From Pseudorasbora parva (Eukaryota; Chordata; Actinopteri; Cypriniformes; Gobionidae), in assembly GCF_024679245.1 (NCBI RefSeq), contig NC_090185.1, forward strand, positions 25,037,926 to 25,101,925: DNA of 64,000 nt, written 5' to 3'. Position 1 is the first letter of the stretch, and every line of letters starts with the position of its first letter. Positions 26,337-60,813 of the stretch are shown here, one piece after another. A model generated the notes under the pieces. The model made no database searches. It worked only from the letters and a program-made list of their open reading frames with translations, and was not told the DNA's origin. The position numbers and the translations under genes were made by a program.

Positions 26337-26516
26337 GTGCTTCTAGTAAACACAGAAACTGGCGAACGGCGGCGGTCTTTCGAATCAGCTTTGACCGCGA
26401 CTCTGGAAGAATTGGAGTTAAGCTTTTCTCTGAGAAAAGAACAAAGAACAGCACTGAAGTCATTCTTAAAAAGGGAAGATGTGTTCGGAGTTTTGCAGAC
26501 CGGTTACGGCAGATGT
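26337..26516 (+). pseudogene. RecQ/superfamily 2 helicase-like fragment, truncated at the Walker A motif
   Basis: The open stretch reads SFSLRKEQRTALKSFLKRED, then VFGVLQTGYG, which resembles the region from the Q-motif to Walker A of RecQ-type helicases (xPTGxGKS). The catalytic Lys and everything beyond is missing, because the sequence switches at about 26517 into an unrelated MITE. A helicase of this kind would unwind DNA with ATP; this fragment cannot. The Pro of the motif is Gln here. The assignment rests on one short motif and spacing. Confidence 0.5.
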
Positions 26517-27680
26517 TTCTCATGTCAATCTTGAGTACCTATAGAGTAGTATTGCATCCTTCATGTCTCCGAAAAGTCTTTAGTTTTATTATATTTATAA
26601 AAGAAATATAGGCTGTACCGAGTCTTTCCGGAAAAAAACGAGCGCCTGGAGGCGTATCGTGTGGGCGGAGCTAAAGAATGACGAGCGTCAACAAAGCGGT
26701 GACGTCCTCAATCGTGGAGAAGCCCATGGCTATCGGGCTCAGCTAATACAGATAATTATCCAGAATCATTCGGAGGCTGAAATAAATTGAACAGGAGAAA
26801 CAGCAACAGCAGGACGTCCGTCTCTGTGGTATGTACTGTATTTAGTGGCCTGTCAACATTTGCGCTTGTTTACTCGCAGTGTATGAGGACATGATTCGGT
26901 TTATGGACTTTTGTATGCAACTAAACCTTAGCAGTAGCAAGCAAAACGGTTTTGCATGTCAGACTAGTGTAACGTTATACAGAACAACAATGGAGTAACC
27001 GTTAGCGCATTTGAATGACGAAGCACATGATCGTGTCGTTTACTGATGTTTACTCATGCGACGATAGCCAACAGCACAGACATCTGAAGCAGTTTTACTC
27101 ACCGGACCTTTATCGCTGGGACCGCTCCGTCAAAAGCACACTTCTTTGGTATGATTTGGTAAAGTCCTGACAGCAGTGAACGGTGGAAATCCACTTTGCG
27201 ACGCGTCTGAAGCGATGTTGTGAAGCTTCCCGTCATTTCTGCGTTCAAATCGGTTCAAATGCAGCGCTGCCTTCCCGGAATGCTGTGCTGAAGCGTTGAA
27301 GTCGCTTGATGTCACCCATAGGAATAAAGTGGAGCGCGGCGCGACAGAAAAGTTCACGGACGACTGGATCTGCACCTGAGAATGTTTATGGGTGTGCATT
27401 TCCTCTCTCGCTCTAGTCGCGCACGCGCGCACCCTACCGGGAGAAGAGCCCGTACGGCCCATACAAGGACCTTCCGCTCTATCGACGTCAAGCCGAGCCA
27501 TACTCGAAAAAAAACTCTCCGAAACTTGTGAGAAACTGGAAGGAGTATTTTTAGACACAGAAATACTCCATCAAACGTCCAACATTAGTTTTTGAAACTT
27601 TGTCTATGTTTAGGATGGGAATCCAAGTCTTTAACAGTGTAAAAAGCTCAGTATGCATGAAACAGCATTTCACCCCCCCT
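26517..27680 (+). mobile_element. piggyBac-like MITE, family B, copy 1 (5' truncated)
   Basis: From tctcatgtcaatcttgag to atttcaccccccct, followed by TTAA at 27681-27684. It matches copies at 50403-51461 (inverted) and 59234-60450 over most of its length. Its G-rich 5' end is missing here, so the left junction is a deletion and not a clean insertion boundary. The minus strand carries an open frame at 27130-27558, discussed as a finding. Confidence 0.75.
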
Positions 27681-27854
27681 TTAATCTATGAACAAGCTCT
27701 GTTTCACCTTCGTTGCTCTGGTTGGTGTAGCGCTATCCTATCGCGTGCAGAGGGAGTTTGAAAGACAACCGTTTATCCCGCCCCTCGGATTGAGCCCTGT
27801 CTATGGTGGGTTTCCAGACCAAACATCTTGATGTGGGTCTGGCTTGTCAGGCTA

Positions 27855-28265
27855 CATGTTACTTTTAATGCGTTACCACTTGTAACATCAAAAAAGTAAT
27901 CTGATATTGTAACGCTTGTTACTTGTAACGCGTTGCTTGTTACATCAAAAGGAATCTGATTGTGTAATGCATTTAACTTTTTATGCGTTACTACTGTAAC
28001 ATAAAAAAGTAATCTGATAATATAATGCATGTTACTTTTAAAGCATTATCGCTCGTAACATCAAAAAAGTAATCTTATTGCGTAATGGATGTTATTTTGT
28101 ATGCCTTACTCATAACATCAAAAGTGTAATCTGATAATTGTAATGCCTTGCTTATTACATAAAAAATGTAATCTGATTATGTAATGCATGATACATTTAA
28201 TGTTACCACTCGTAACTTTAAAAAAGTAATTTGATATTGTAATGCAGCTTGTTTCATCAATGTTA
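27855..28265. repeat. degenerate minisatellite, right block
   Basis: Continuation of the array at 25918-26161, with about seven diverged units containing gttacttttaatgcgttacc and aaaaaagtaatctgat. Confidence 0.85.
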
Positions 28266-28269
28266 CATC

Positions 28270-30582
28270 CACATTAATGCTTTAATTGTTGAATGTTCAA
28301 GAAAACATTCTTAAAATGTACAATGTTGCATCCAAAAACACCACAGAATTGACCTTTGATTACTTCAGCTTATGGACTTGCAGGAGTTGTTTTGATATTT
28401 TAGCTTGACGGGACATATGGTCATGAATAATTATGCAAGAGTGATTCTTTAATTAGAGGCATTTTTGGGCACTAGAAACCTTAAATTATTAAAATAATGT
28501 CTTGTATCAATTTTCTTGAACTTACTACTTCTAATATGCACTGCAAGTACTGAAAAGTGCACTTTTCCCTAGTCACTACTGCAATTTTAGTATGAATTAT
28601 TGAATATGTTCATGAAATACAGATGAATGGATACATATAGCTAATGTCAAAGAATAATCAGCAAGCTGCAAATGAGGCCATGCGAAATTTATTGAATGCA
28701 ATTGAAAGAACATGTCATTTTGAACAATATGACAGCACAGCGCCTGAAAGAAAATAAAAGAGAGAGAGACGTGCTGGAGAGATCAGAGAACACACACTGT
28801 ACAGTTTTCTATCGTGCTCATTTACAGTTAAATAACCCTCGTTAGTGGCCCAAAATGGCCAAATAATAATTCCGTTTCCAGTAGTACCTTTCTAATGGTT
28901 TAAAGATGGCGTCCTAACAGGCTACTTTGTATTCAAGGCTGTGCGCATTATTTCCATTCCAAAACACAGACACGTCACTCGAACTACTTAATAGATGTTT
29001 GTATGTGAGAACAGGTGTGCATGTTTATGTTTCAGGAGGCAAGCACCAAAAATAATGATTGTTTTATTTATTTTTTACAATTACTACTCAAACAAAAGGA
29101 AGGCTATAGTTTTTCGTCAGGCAACAAAAGCCTCTACCCGTATACGGCCACATTTTCCTTTAAGACGATTGAAGGTGCGGTCGCATTTAGCTGCATTGTT
29201 CGACACATTTTCTTTGTTGAAATTGTGTTTTTTGCGCGTTTGGTAATTTTGCAAAGATTCCCCATGCAGAGTTCCTCACGCAAATTCGCCACTTTGTCCA
29301 ACAGAAATCTGCTTGGTTTGAAAGTGACTTCTTTGTGAGCTGTGCTTCATGCATCGCTACACTGACAATGGACATTTTTTGCTAAATAATCTAAATTTCG
29401 CTAATATGCTCGCACCTTACGGGGAATGCTAACAGACTGATATTCATAACGTCTTAAAATGCCACACAGACTCCAGGTGTACAAAATGTGGCATGTTTTG
29501 ACCTCTTCAACGAGTCAAAAACAATTATTTTGTATTATTTTTAAATAATTTACCATTCAAATGATTAAGCCCTCAGTCGCAAAACATGGAAATTTCTCCA
29601 ACAATCTGGTAAAATATCATTTGGTAAACTGCTTTTAATAGTTCTGCGTGACCCAGGACAGGGAAATACTTCAGTCGAGACAAGCATTCATAACAGTACA
29701 AAAGTATTGAAAATGGTAATTACTCCAGCATATCTTCAACTATGGAAATATCGTTGAAACAATTCAATCCACCATAATCCGCCTGATTTTTTTAATCGCA
29801 CCAACCATAAAAAACTCATATAACAGAAAGGTTTGGATTTTAACCCCTAGTCTTATTTAAGACCTTTTCAGATAAATATTGATTAAATAGATCATAATGC
29901 TGAACATTTCCTTCAGTCGGTCAACCCCCCCCCCAATATATAAAAAAGCAAATAAACCCACAGGAACGAAATGAGATGAATTCACAATCCTGCTGTGAAT
30001 CAATGCCATTATATAATGTTGAAACCCATCAAAAGTGGGTTCGGCCTGAAAACAATACTCCTCACTGCACATTAGCACACTGGTTAATGAATACTAGATA
30101 TGACAGGATTCCCTTGCAATACTAAACTGTAACAATCACAAGCTATGCATGTGAGAACCTTTCCATAAGCAGCCGTACAATCATATCAGGACAGTCATAG
30201 AAAATAAATCAAATTAAAACAAGATTGAAATATAGACAAAAAAGGCCACACGTCAACATATGTGCGAGATTTCTGTACAAACTAAGAACATTCAGTGCTT
30301 TAGTGTACCAAGTTAAAATAACAGGTCATCCATGATAACGTTTCATTGTTTTGGCACATTTAAATAAAAACACGGTGCAGTAAAACAACTTGAATCGGAC
30401 AGTCTTGGGTGTTAGAGTTTGATCCATTTGCCACCCCGTAGAGTTTTACATTCCAGTTGTGCATAATTTTCGCAAACTTGTGTCCGGACGACAACCGACG
30501 GGAAGGGTGTAAAAAGTGTTGCAGGACTCGAATATGTACAAACAAGTGCATTGAGATTGTGTAGATCCGGCGTCGGGAAACA
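28270..30582. other. intergenic / possible camsap2 3' UTR
   Basis: The last camsap2 codon is at 30583, and the DNA just below it is less repetitive than elsewhere, as expected for a long 3' UTR. I could not place its end. At about 29171-29418 a small fold-back repeat starts with aaggtgcggtcgcatttag and ends with atgctcgcacctta. A C10 run lies at about 29927. No other gene is seen. Confidence 0.4.
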
Positions 30583-52883
<22,301 letters not shown>

Positions 52884-53480
52884 CTGTGAACGATAAATCA
52901 ATGAAAAGATTGTTATACCCTTTTAAGCTGCTGACACAAGCCTATTCTCCCAAAAATACAGTACATACTGACAATTGTCACTCTTTCAATTGGCAGCTAG
53001 TCATTCCTCTCTGGAGTTTGTTGCCCTGGAAACGGCAGCATCCGTCCCCTGTTGCTCGACCCAATTAGAGATAATCTTCCCTGAGATAGGACAGTCGCTC
53101 CTGCTCTTGCCTAGTGGCCCATCCACACTCAACATTAGATATATCTTGTACATGACGAGTGAAACTTACAGGTGTGACCTCCCTGAAAATCACTCTTTCT
53201 GAAATAGACATGTGGATTCTAAAGTATTCCTTAGTGGAATCCAAAAAATAATTAAAAATCAAAAACTATCAAAATAATTGATAGTGATGTAATGTATAAC
53301 TCACATAGAAGTAACTTTCGCACACAAGCAGCTTTCTGTTTGTCCGTGCGGCAAATCTATGTGAATCAACTTGAAATCTGCATGGAGATTTCATTCTCAC
53401 GGAAAATTCCAGATCGTGTGGATTCTGGAAATAACTGTACTTCGCTTGTAAAGATTTGTTGAATAATGGTAACTGTGATC
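52884..53480. other. camsap2 5'-side intron, nothing recognised
   Basis: The DNA directly upstream of the first camsap2 exon in the window. I searched the minus strand for the preceding CAMSAP exon and saw no matching coding block or donor. Confidence 0.4.
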
Positions 53481-53489
53481 AAAGTTTAC

Positions 53490-54030
53490 GAGTCATTTGT
53501 TCGGGAATTAGACTACACTTGTGGCGGTGTATGTTTTTGATTCCGTAAAATGAACTGGTTCAAAAGAGTCAGAATTGGGTTACACTGGTGTATGTTTATG
53601 ATTCACTAAAATGAACTGGTTCATTAAAGTAATTTATTCAGGGATTGGGTTACACTGGTGGCGTATATGTTTTTGATTCAGTAAAATGAACTGGTTTAAA
53701 AGAGTCATTCATTCAGGAATTGGGATACACGGGTGCATGTTTTTGAATCACTAAAACGAATTGGTTCGTTGAAGTAATTCATTCAGGAATTGGGCTACAC
53801 TGGTGGTGGTGTATGTTTTTGATGCACTAAAATGAATTGGTTTATTAAAGTAATTCATTAAGGAATTGAGTTACACTGGCGCCGTGTATTTTTTGATTCA
53901 GTAAAATGAACTGCTTCATATAAGTCATTCATTCAGGATTTGGGCTACACTGGTGAAGGTGTATGTTTTTGATACACTAAAACGAACTGGTTCATAAAAA
54001 TCGTTTGCTTGGGAATTGGACTCTCTCTTT
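53490..54030. repeat. minisatellite, about 75-85 bp unit, about seven copies
   Basis: The core words ggtgtatgtttttgattcag, taaaatgaactggttca and gtcattcattcaggaattgg, then gggttacactggtg, recur at about 53500, 53580, 53640, 53715, 53795, 53875 and 53945. Units differ by several substitutions and small indels. Confidence 0.85.
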
Positions 54031-54614
54031 AGTGCTGTAGATTCAGTCCTCTTTGGCAGAAGAATGCACTTGCGAGAAATGTTAACATTACATAACCAAT
54101 GTAAACATGGGATGTGTTCTTCCCCACAGTGTCTAATAACATTTTTGACATTGCCCTCAATTTATCCATTTAAAATAAACAAGCAAAACAACGGATCATC
54201 CCTATCACGTTCACCATGTCCTCTGGGTACAAGCAAGTGAAAAATGAACCCCCCATCTCAACCACAAAATCAAATATGTCTGTCTAATTAAAAGCCTTGT
54301 GTGCACAGATATGATGAGACACTTAAGGATATTGATTTTGTTTCGCTGAAAGCAAACCTCAGTGAAAGGATTGGTACAGTGGGTAAAAAGTGAATCGGAA
54401 AACAATGCAAGAGTTGAGCAGTGAGCAGTGAGCACATCTAATAAACAGTGTTCACGTGACTGTCCTTCCAGCTCACTGACTGATGTTTTTTTAAGCAATC
54501 AACCATCATTAATTTGTTAGCTTGCTAAGCATTCCTTAATGCCTGATAAATTGTTATTTTTTTATATTTAATTGGCATTATTTATATTAAATATTTGTTC
54601 ATTAATTTAACATA
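54031..54614. other. intron, nothing recognised
   Basis: AT-rich DNA between a minisatellite and a TA array. Short frames only. Confidence 0.4.
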
Positions 54615-54616
54615 CT

Positions 54617-54692
<76 letters not shown>

Positions 54693-54846
54693 GACTTCAA
54701 ATGCAAAAGCCTCTAAATCCATCTGAAGTTTTTCTTTAAAATAAGCCTTTTTTTAATCAGGCTTCCATGTATAGGTTTCTACCTAAGAACCGGTACTATC
54801 TCATTTTTGACCAAAGTGGCTTTTAGAGGCTTTTGCATCTGAACTC

Positions 54847-54938
<92 letters not shown>
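54615..54938. repeat. twin (TA)n arrays flanking a fold-back insert
   Basis: TA runs at 54620-54688 and 54850-54937 enclose a 160-bp segment whose ends are inverted copies: gaagacttcaaatgcaaaag and cttttgcatctgaactcttc, with inner cctctaaa / tttagagg. It reads as a small TIR element inserted in one TA array. Confidence 0.75.
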
Positions 54939-54939
<1 letters not shown>

Positions 54940-54941
<2 letters not shown>

Positions 54942-56030
54942 AAGAGCAAAAATTACAATAAAATAAAAATGTACAGCTTATTTATCATCAAACACGCTGA
55001 AAACTCTAAATGCAGATTTTATACATTTCTTAGCACTGCACTTTTTTGCTGCCTGGGAAATGTTCTGACCTTTCACTGTAAATCTGAGCGCTCATTGAGC
55101 TGAACAGGTAGTTCAGAATGCCACAGCGCAGCTTTTCTGTCACATTAGATGTGTATAAATGTGGTTAGATGGAAAGATTCACTCTGATGGATCCCAGTGA
55201 CACTGAGTTATGCTGTTCAGTCAGCGATTTTTCTCACTTGAGTGGGTCTGATTTCCTCTCCGCATGAGCTGTGACTCCCACGTCTCATCACAGGAAAAAA
55301 CTAAACAGAGAAGACGATTTGTTGCATAAGAGCTGGGCTTCTCGTTTAAGCTGATTACGCTTATAAATACTTTATTAAAAAAATACCAATTAAACTGTTT
55401 GAATGGGTGTTAATGGTCAGATTTTATCTTTTGGCTTGAGATAAAGTCTAGCTTCAAAACAGAGATCAATAGCTCAATGGTTTATTTATTTGTGGGGTTT
55501 TTATGGAGGACAGCAAGATGGAGAATGATATCGACAGATCTTGCAGAATAGATTACCTGTGTTTCTTGTGTGAGCAAAAGCTCAATGTCTGAAGTAACAT
55601 TAATTTACCCATAAAATGTTTTCTTCTGTCTTTATTATAATTTCCCACAAAAAGTATTTTAAAATCATGCATTTATAATCATGTTCCCATTGAAGAGCTA
55701 AAACAAATGCATACCACAAATACAAAAATAGGCTGTTATATAATGCCAAACCCATGTGTCCACAAGAGCAACTTTTTCATATTTATCTGTCCTTGTAGAA
55801 AGGAGAAACTATCCTGTAATGAATTTCTCATAAAGCACTGCCCCTTGTTTCCACACCCAGCAGTCACTGCTCTTCACGGCATCACGACTGCACACAAAAA
55901 TACCAACATCTGGGTATGGCTGCACGATTAATGGATAATTTAAAATCGTGATGCAATTATCTTAACTCAAAGGCAACAATTTAATTGAAAAAGGTATATC
56001 CTAATCCTATATATATAAAGTACAGTATAT
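54940..56030. other. intron, nothing recognised apart from a short fragment
   Basis: AT-rich. At 55917-55960 the phrase ggctgcacgattaatggat resembles the start of a fish hAT repeat, without a visible partner. Confidence 0.4.
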
Positions 56031-56034
56031 ATAG

Positions 56035-56890
56035 TGAAATTTCCTCATTACTAAATATTCCACGGTCAACTGTTAGAGGTATTTAACAAAGTAGAAGCAA
56101 TTGGGAACAACAGCAACTCTAAAATCACAAAGTGGGGTCAGCGCATGCTGAGGCCCAGAGTACACAGAAGCCGCCAACTTTCTGCAGAGTCAATAGCTAT
56201 AGACCTCCAAACTTCGTGTGGCCTTCAGATTAGCTCAAGAACAGTGCGTAGAGAGCTTCATGGAATGGGTTTTCATGGCCGAGCAGCTGCATCCAAACCT
56301 TACATCCCCAAGTGCAATGCAAAGCGTCGGATGCAGTGATGTAAAGCCCACCGCCACTGGACCCTAGAGCAGTGAGACGTGTTCTTAGGAGTGATGAATA
56401 ACGCTTCTCTGTCTGGCAATCCGATGGATGACTCTGGGTTTGGCGGTTGGCAGGAGAACAGTACTTGCCTGACTGCATTGTGCCAAGCATAAAGTTTATT
56501 TGAGGGGAGATTATGGTGTGGTTTTTTTTTAGGGGTTAGGCTTGGCCCCTTAGTTCCAGAGAAAGGAATGCTTAATGCTTCAGCATACCAAGACATTTTG
56601 GACAATTTCATTGTTGGCCCCTTCCTGTTCCAACATGACTGTGCACCACTGCACAACTCAAGGTACATAAAGGCATGGATGAGTGAGTTTGGTGTGGAGC
56701 TTGACCGACCTGCACAGTCCTGACCTCAACCAGATAGAAAACCTTTGGTATTTAGAGTGGAGGCTTTGGGCCAGACCTTCTCATCTAACACCAGTGCCTG
56801 AGCTCACAAATTCGCTTCTAGAAGAATGGTCAAAAATTCCCATAAACACACTCCTAAACCTTATGGAAAGCCTTCCCAGAAGAATTTAAG
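56035..56890 (+). pseudogene. second Tc1-like transposase, heavily decayed
   Basis: Fragments in shifting frames follow Tc1 transposase order. First comes a helix-turn-helix part (PRSTVRGI-like), then RTVRRELHGMGFHGRAAASK and KPYIPKCNAKRRMQ. A region matching the catalytic core comes next, with several stops, then SPDLNQIENLW and EEWSKIPINTLLNLMESLPR. Premature stops and frame changes are frequent (for example after RRMQ at about 56339). No clear inverted repeats bound it. It is of a different and older Tc1 family than the copy at 48535-50151. Confidence 0.85.
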
Positions 56891-57756
56891 ATGTAGTAGC
56901 CGCAAAGGGTTAATTCAAGGAAACAAACTCGTCTTTGGCCTAAATTTAAGGCTAGACAATGCTGATGAGACATACCAGCCGTGACCGCTAAAAAACAGCA
57001 TTTACACGTTAGAAACGGCCCTTTGTAAACAGGCTTTTGTTGGAGTCGAGCTGAAAACATTCTCCTCTGGGGCTCCCTCGCCACTCCAAGATAGCCTGAG
57101 AACTAAATCAACTGCACAAAACCACATTTCTTCCTTTCGAGGGGACCTATTGAAACACCTTCCTAGATGTTCTCATTTGAGCGAAACCAAAAGGCACATA
57201 CAATGTTGCAAACATTTAATATTTAAGGTAAGAGAAAGTGATTTCCTGTCGTGTCGAGGTACGTTTCATCTGCTGAGTCTGACTGGTGGAGAGAAAAACA
57301 TCACAGCAGCCAGCCAAGAATGACACAAGCTAAGCAAAAAGACTGAATAATGCTGATACGGCTTTGTGCAACCTTTCCTTTTAATCCTCAATTTGAAGAT
57401 TACTTTTACCTTGGATTTTTGGATTTAAATTGCACTTTGCACTAATGGATCCACCTTGTAAGCATGCTGCCTCCCTCCTTTAGCATTGCTATGGCAACAG
57501 AGCATGTGTGAACAGCAGGGACGGGAAAGCGTGAGGTCGGCGTGCAGAGCTACAGCATTCATTCAACCTGACCATGACTGTTTGTGATTATGATGCACCG
57601 CCACTAGGATTTGATTGACAAGTTTGTCTGGCTGTTGTATGAGGATTAATATGGGAATATCGACATGAAGATTTGAGAATGAACTGGAGCTGGAACTGTT
57701 AAATAGTATAGTGTCATGTAACAGTTAGTTCGAATTTGAGAAGAATCTCAAAAAGT

Positions 57757-58812
57757 GGGAAATACCCAATCAGCATGCTAGGAACCTTCATCAGCACAAG
57801 TCAAAAGATTGCACAGAATTTACTCAATCAAAGACAATTTAAATACTTACAAGAAGTAAATGAATAGTTCTCCCGAAAAAGAAAATTAGGCATCACTTAC
57901 GAGGGATGCTCCGATCAATCGGCCACAGATCGGTATCGGCCGATAATCACATTCTATGACTCCATCGGTATAATGGAGAACTAAATTTGGCCGATCTCAC
58001 AACCAATCACAATTTATTGACTTAAACCGTAAAAAAGTCACCGCCGATGAGCGTGCAAACAGTATACAGATGAGGCTATTGGGCCATGTTTCATTTTGCA
58101 ACTTTGCAAAAACATTTTTAAAACATATTATTTATTATTATATTATATCACATATCTTTATTTATATATATTTATATAGAATTTTTTTTTAAAAAAAAGC
58201 AGGAAATACCCAATCACCATGTGTGCCATGGGAGCCTGCGACAGTATAGTAACAATATTCTTGAATTAAATCTAAATACTTACAAGGATCTAATAACGAA
58301 AAGTAAAGGAATAGTTCACCCAAAAGTTTAAATTCATTTTAATTTTACTCTCTATCAAGTATACAAATATAACATTTAATATTATATTATATAATAAGAA
58401 TAATAAGAATAACTTTTTTGTGTTAAAGATTTACAAAAAATATATGAGAATATAAAACATGAATCCATTTTCCAATCGTGTTTTTGTCTTACCCTGCATC
58501 ATTATGGTACACTTATAATAAGTGTTTATATTGGGACTATTTCAGGCCAGACTGGTAAGTACCGCTGCAGAGGAGCACAGTCCCTGCGTGATCCGCCGTA
58601 GACATAAACACAGAGAAGTAGCTCCGGCTGCAATGTTCTTCCGCAAGATGCATGCAGCTCTGTTTATTAACCACTATAGCGCAAAAAAATTACGGACCGC
58701 AGCTTTAATTAAGAAGAATATAAAAAAGCGTGGGAACAGGAAATACCTAATCACCATGTGTGCCTTGGGAGCCTGCATTAGTATAGTAACAATTATTGCA
58801 CAAAATACTTAA
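57757..58812. repeat. local dispersed repeat, three partial copies
   Basis: The phrase gggaaatacccaatcannca with a following ggagcctgc.. and tatagtaacaat recurs at about 57757, 58198 and 58736. At 58270 and again after 60810 the same aaatctaaatacttacaag follows. The third copy is split by the family A element at 58813-60809. A segment at 57898-57975 (gggatgctccgatcaatcgg) looks like the start of another transposon. Confidence 0.6.
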
Positions 58813-60809
58813 AGGGGTACTTCAGCGCTGGGAAGATGAATCTGTATTTAAACTGGGTCATCAATGTAGTAGAAATGTGAAATTATTTTTTAATTTGGTA
58901 CCTTCTAGACTGAGAAAAGACAGAAAATGTATTTTGTCTCATAGGGATGAAAGACTACAATTCCCAGAATGCTTCACTGCCCTGTGAGGCCATTCCCAAA
59001 GCCACCTACTGGATATCTGTGACTAAGTTAGAGAAGACACTACAATTAAAAATTGAACGTGTCTGTTCAATATAATGAGTGAGTCACCGCGCTAGTATCA
59101 CAGCACTGAGCACTAACTGCAGGAGTCAGATAAATGAACTGATGAGCTGAGGTAATCGCGACTACACTCGTGGCATACATTCACAACACAAGTTCAGCCT
59201 GGCGCGTTTCAGTTCATGCCTTTGCAAGCTTAAAGGGGGGGGGGGGGGGGGGACACTCAGTTTCAGTCAATCTCATGTCAATCTTGAGTACCTATAGAGT
59301 AGTATTGCATCCTTCATATCTCCGAAAAGTCTTTAGTTTTATTATATTTATAAAAGAAATATAGGCTGTACCGAGTCTTTCCGGAAAAAACCGAGCGCCT
59401 GGAGGCGTATCGTGTGGGCGGAGCTAAAGAATGACGATCGCGAACAAAGCGGTGACGTCCTCAAGCGTGGAGAAACCCATGGCTATCTCAGCTAATACAG
59501 ATAATGATCCAGAATCAAATCTGAGGCAGAAATAAATTGAACAGGAGAAACGACAACAGCAGGACGTCCGTCTCCGTGGTATGTACTGTATTTAGAGGCC
59601 TGTCAACATTTCTGTGTCTTTATTCGCAGTTTATGAGGACATTATTCAGTTTATGGACTATTGTATGCGACTAGACCTTAGCAGTAGCAAGAAAAAAAAA
59701 ACGGTTTTGCACGTCAGACTAGTATATCCTTATACAGAACAACAATGGAGTAACGTTAGCGCATTTGAATGACGAAGCACGCGATCGTGTCGTTTACTGA
59801 TGTTTACTCCAGCGACGAGCCAACAGCAGAGAGATTTGAAGCAGTTTTACTCACCGGCTGCTTCCAAAGCAGGACCGAACCTTTATCGCTGGGACCGCTC
59901 CGTCAAAAACACACTTCTTTGGTATGATTTGGTGAAGTCCTGACAGCAGTGGCGTGTAAATCGACTTTGAGACGCGACTGAAGCGATGTTGTGAAGCTTC
60001 CCGTCATTTCTGCGTTCAAATTGGTTCAAATGCAGCGCTGCCTTCCCGGAATACTGTGCTGAAGCGTTGAAGTCGCTCGACGTCACCCATAGGAATAAAG
60101 TGGAGCGTGGCGCTCGACATAAGTCTTCACGGAGGACTGGATCTGCACCTGAGAGACTGTTTACGGCGTGCATTTCCTCTCTCGCTCTAGTCACGCGCGC
60201 GCACCCTACCGGGAGAAGAGCCCGTACGGCCCATACAAGGACCTTCCGTTCTATTAACATCAAGCCGACCCATACTCGAAAAAAACTCTCCGAAACCTGT
60301 GAGAAACCGGAAGGAGTATTTCTGACACAGAAATACTCTATCAAACGTCCAACATTCGTTTTTGAAACTTTGTCTATGTTTAGGATGGGAATCCAAGTCT
60401 TTAACAGTGTAAAAAGCTCAGTATGCATGAAACAGCATTTCAACCCCCCTTTAACTTTCATAGAAATTAATTTGAGAAGTTAAAAGACTTACATTGCTCA
60501 CCATAGCTCCGTTTAAGTGAGTGCCTGTAGCTGTGAGCTGAGCTCTGAGTGTAATCTCCCATCACCCATGCGCGAGTTCAAAACATGCGGAAATGGCTCC
60601 CTCTGCTGGCTGTAGTCATTAGCCTTTGGCCAAACATTCCTCCTATGATGCAAATATCATCAATTTGCATCATAGGAGGAATTTTTCCAGAAATAAAATG
60701 CATAAATCTCTTGTCTCAGGGGGATATGAGGGGGGAAAGCACAATCATTTGAATATACTCCAGGGTTTCTACTGATACAAAGCCATATGCTAATCGCTGA
60801 AGTAACCCT
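58813..60809. mobile_element. TTAA MITE, family A, copy 2, interrupted by family B
   Basis: TTAA at 58809-58812 and 60810-60813 flank ends aggggtacttcagcg and cgctgaagtaaccct. It is inverted relative to the copy at 13517-14324. Its two halves (58813-59233 and 60451-60809) together match that copy, and the gap is filled by the element at 59234-60450. Confidence 0.85.
59234..60450. mobile_element. piggyBac-like MITE, family B, copy 3 (complete)
   Basis: It runs from a long G-run (ends agggggg) to ttcaacccccct, 1217 bp, with TTAA directly outside both ends (59230-59233 and 60451-60454). The uninterrupted family A copy has a single TTAA at the same point (13899-13902), proving the duplication. 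The G/C-run ends and TTAA preference fit a piggyBac-type non-autonomous element. Confidence 0.88.
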
Positions 60810-60813
60810 TTAA

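Larger units (their letters stand above)
26162..27854. mobile_element. TIR element with RecQ-like fragment, inserted in a minisatellite
   Basis: The left end tagcctagaaatctagac and the inverse of the right end (tagcctgacaagccagac) are similar inverted termini. Directly outside both is catgttact (26153-26161 and 27855-27863), a candidate 8-9 bp target duplication, although that word also recurs in the minisatellite units. The body is about 355 bp on the left and 170 bp on the right, separated by a piggyBac-like MITE. The superfamily is uncertain; the duplication length fits hAT, P or Mutator types. Confidence 0.65.

Noticed and set aside
59883..60461. 192-codon frame as an independent host gene
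   Set aside because: It lies inside the family B MITE, shares only part of its frame with the other copies, and has no domain.
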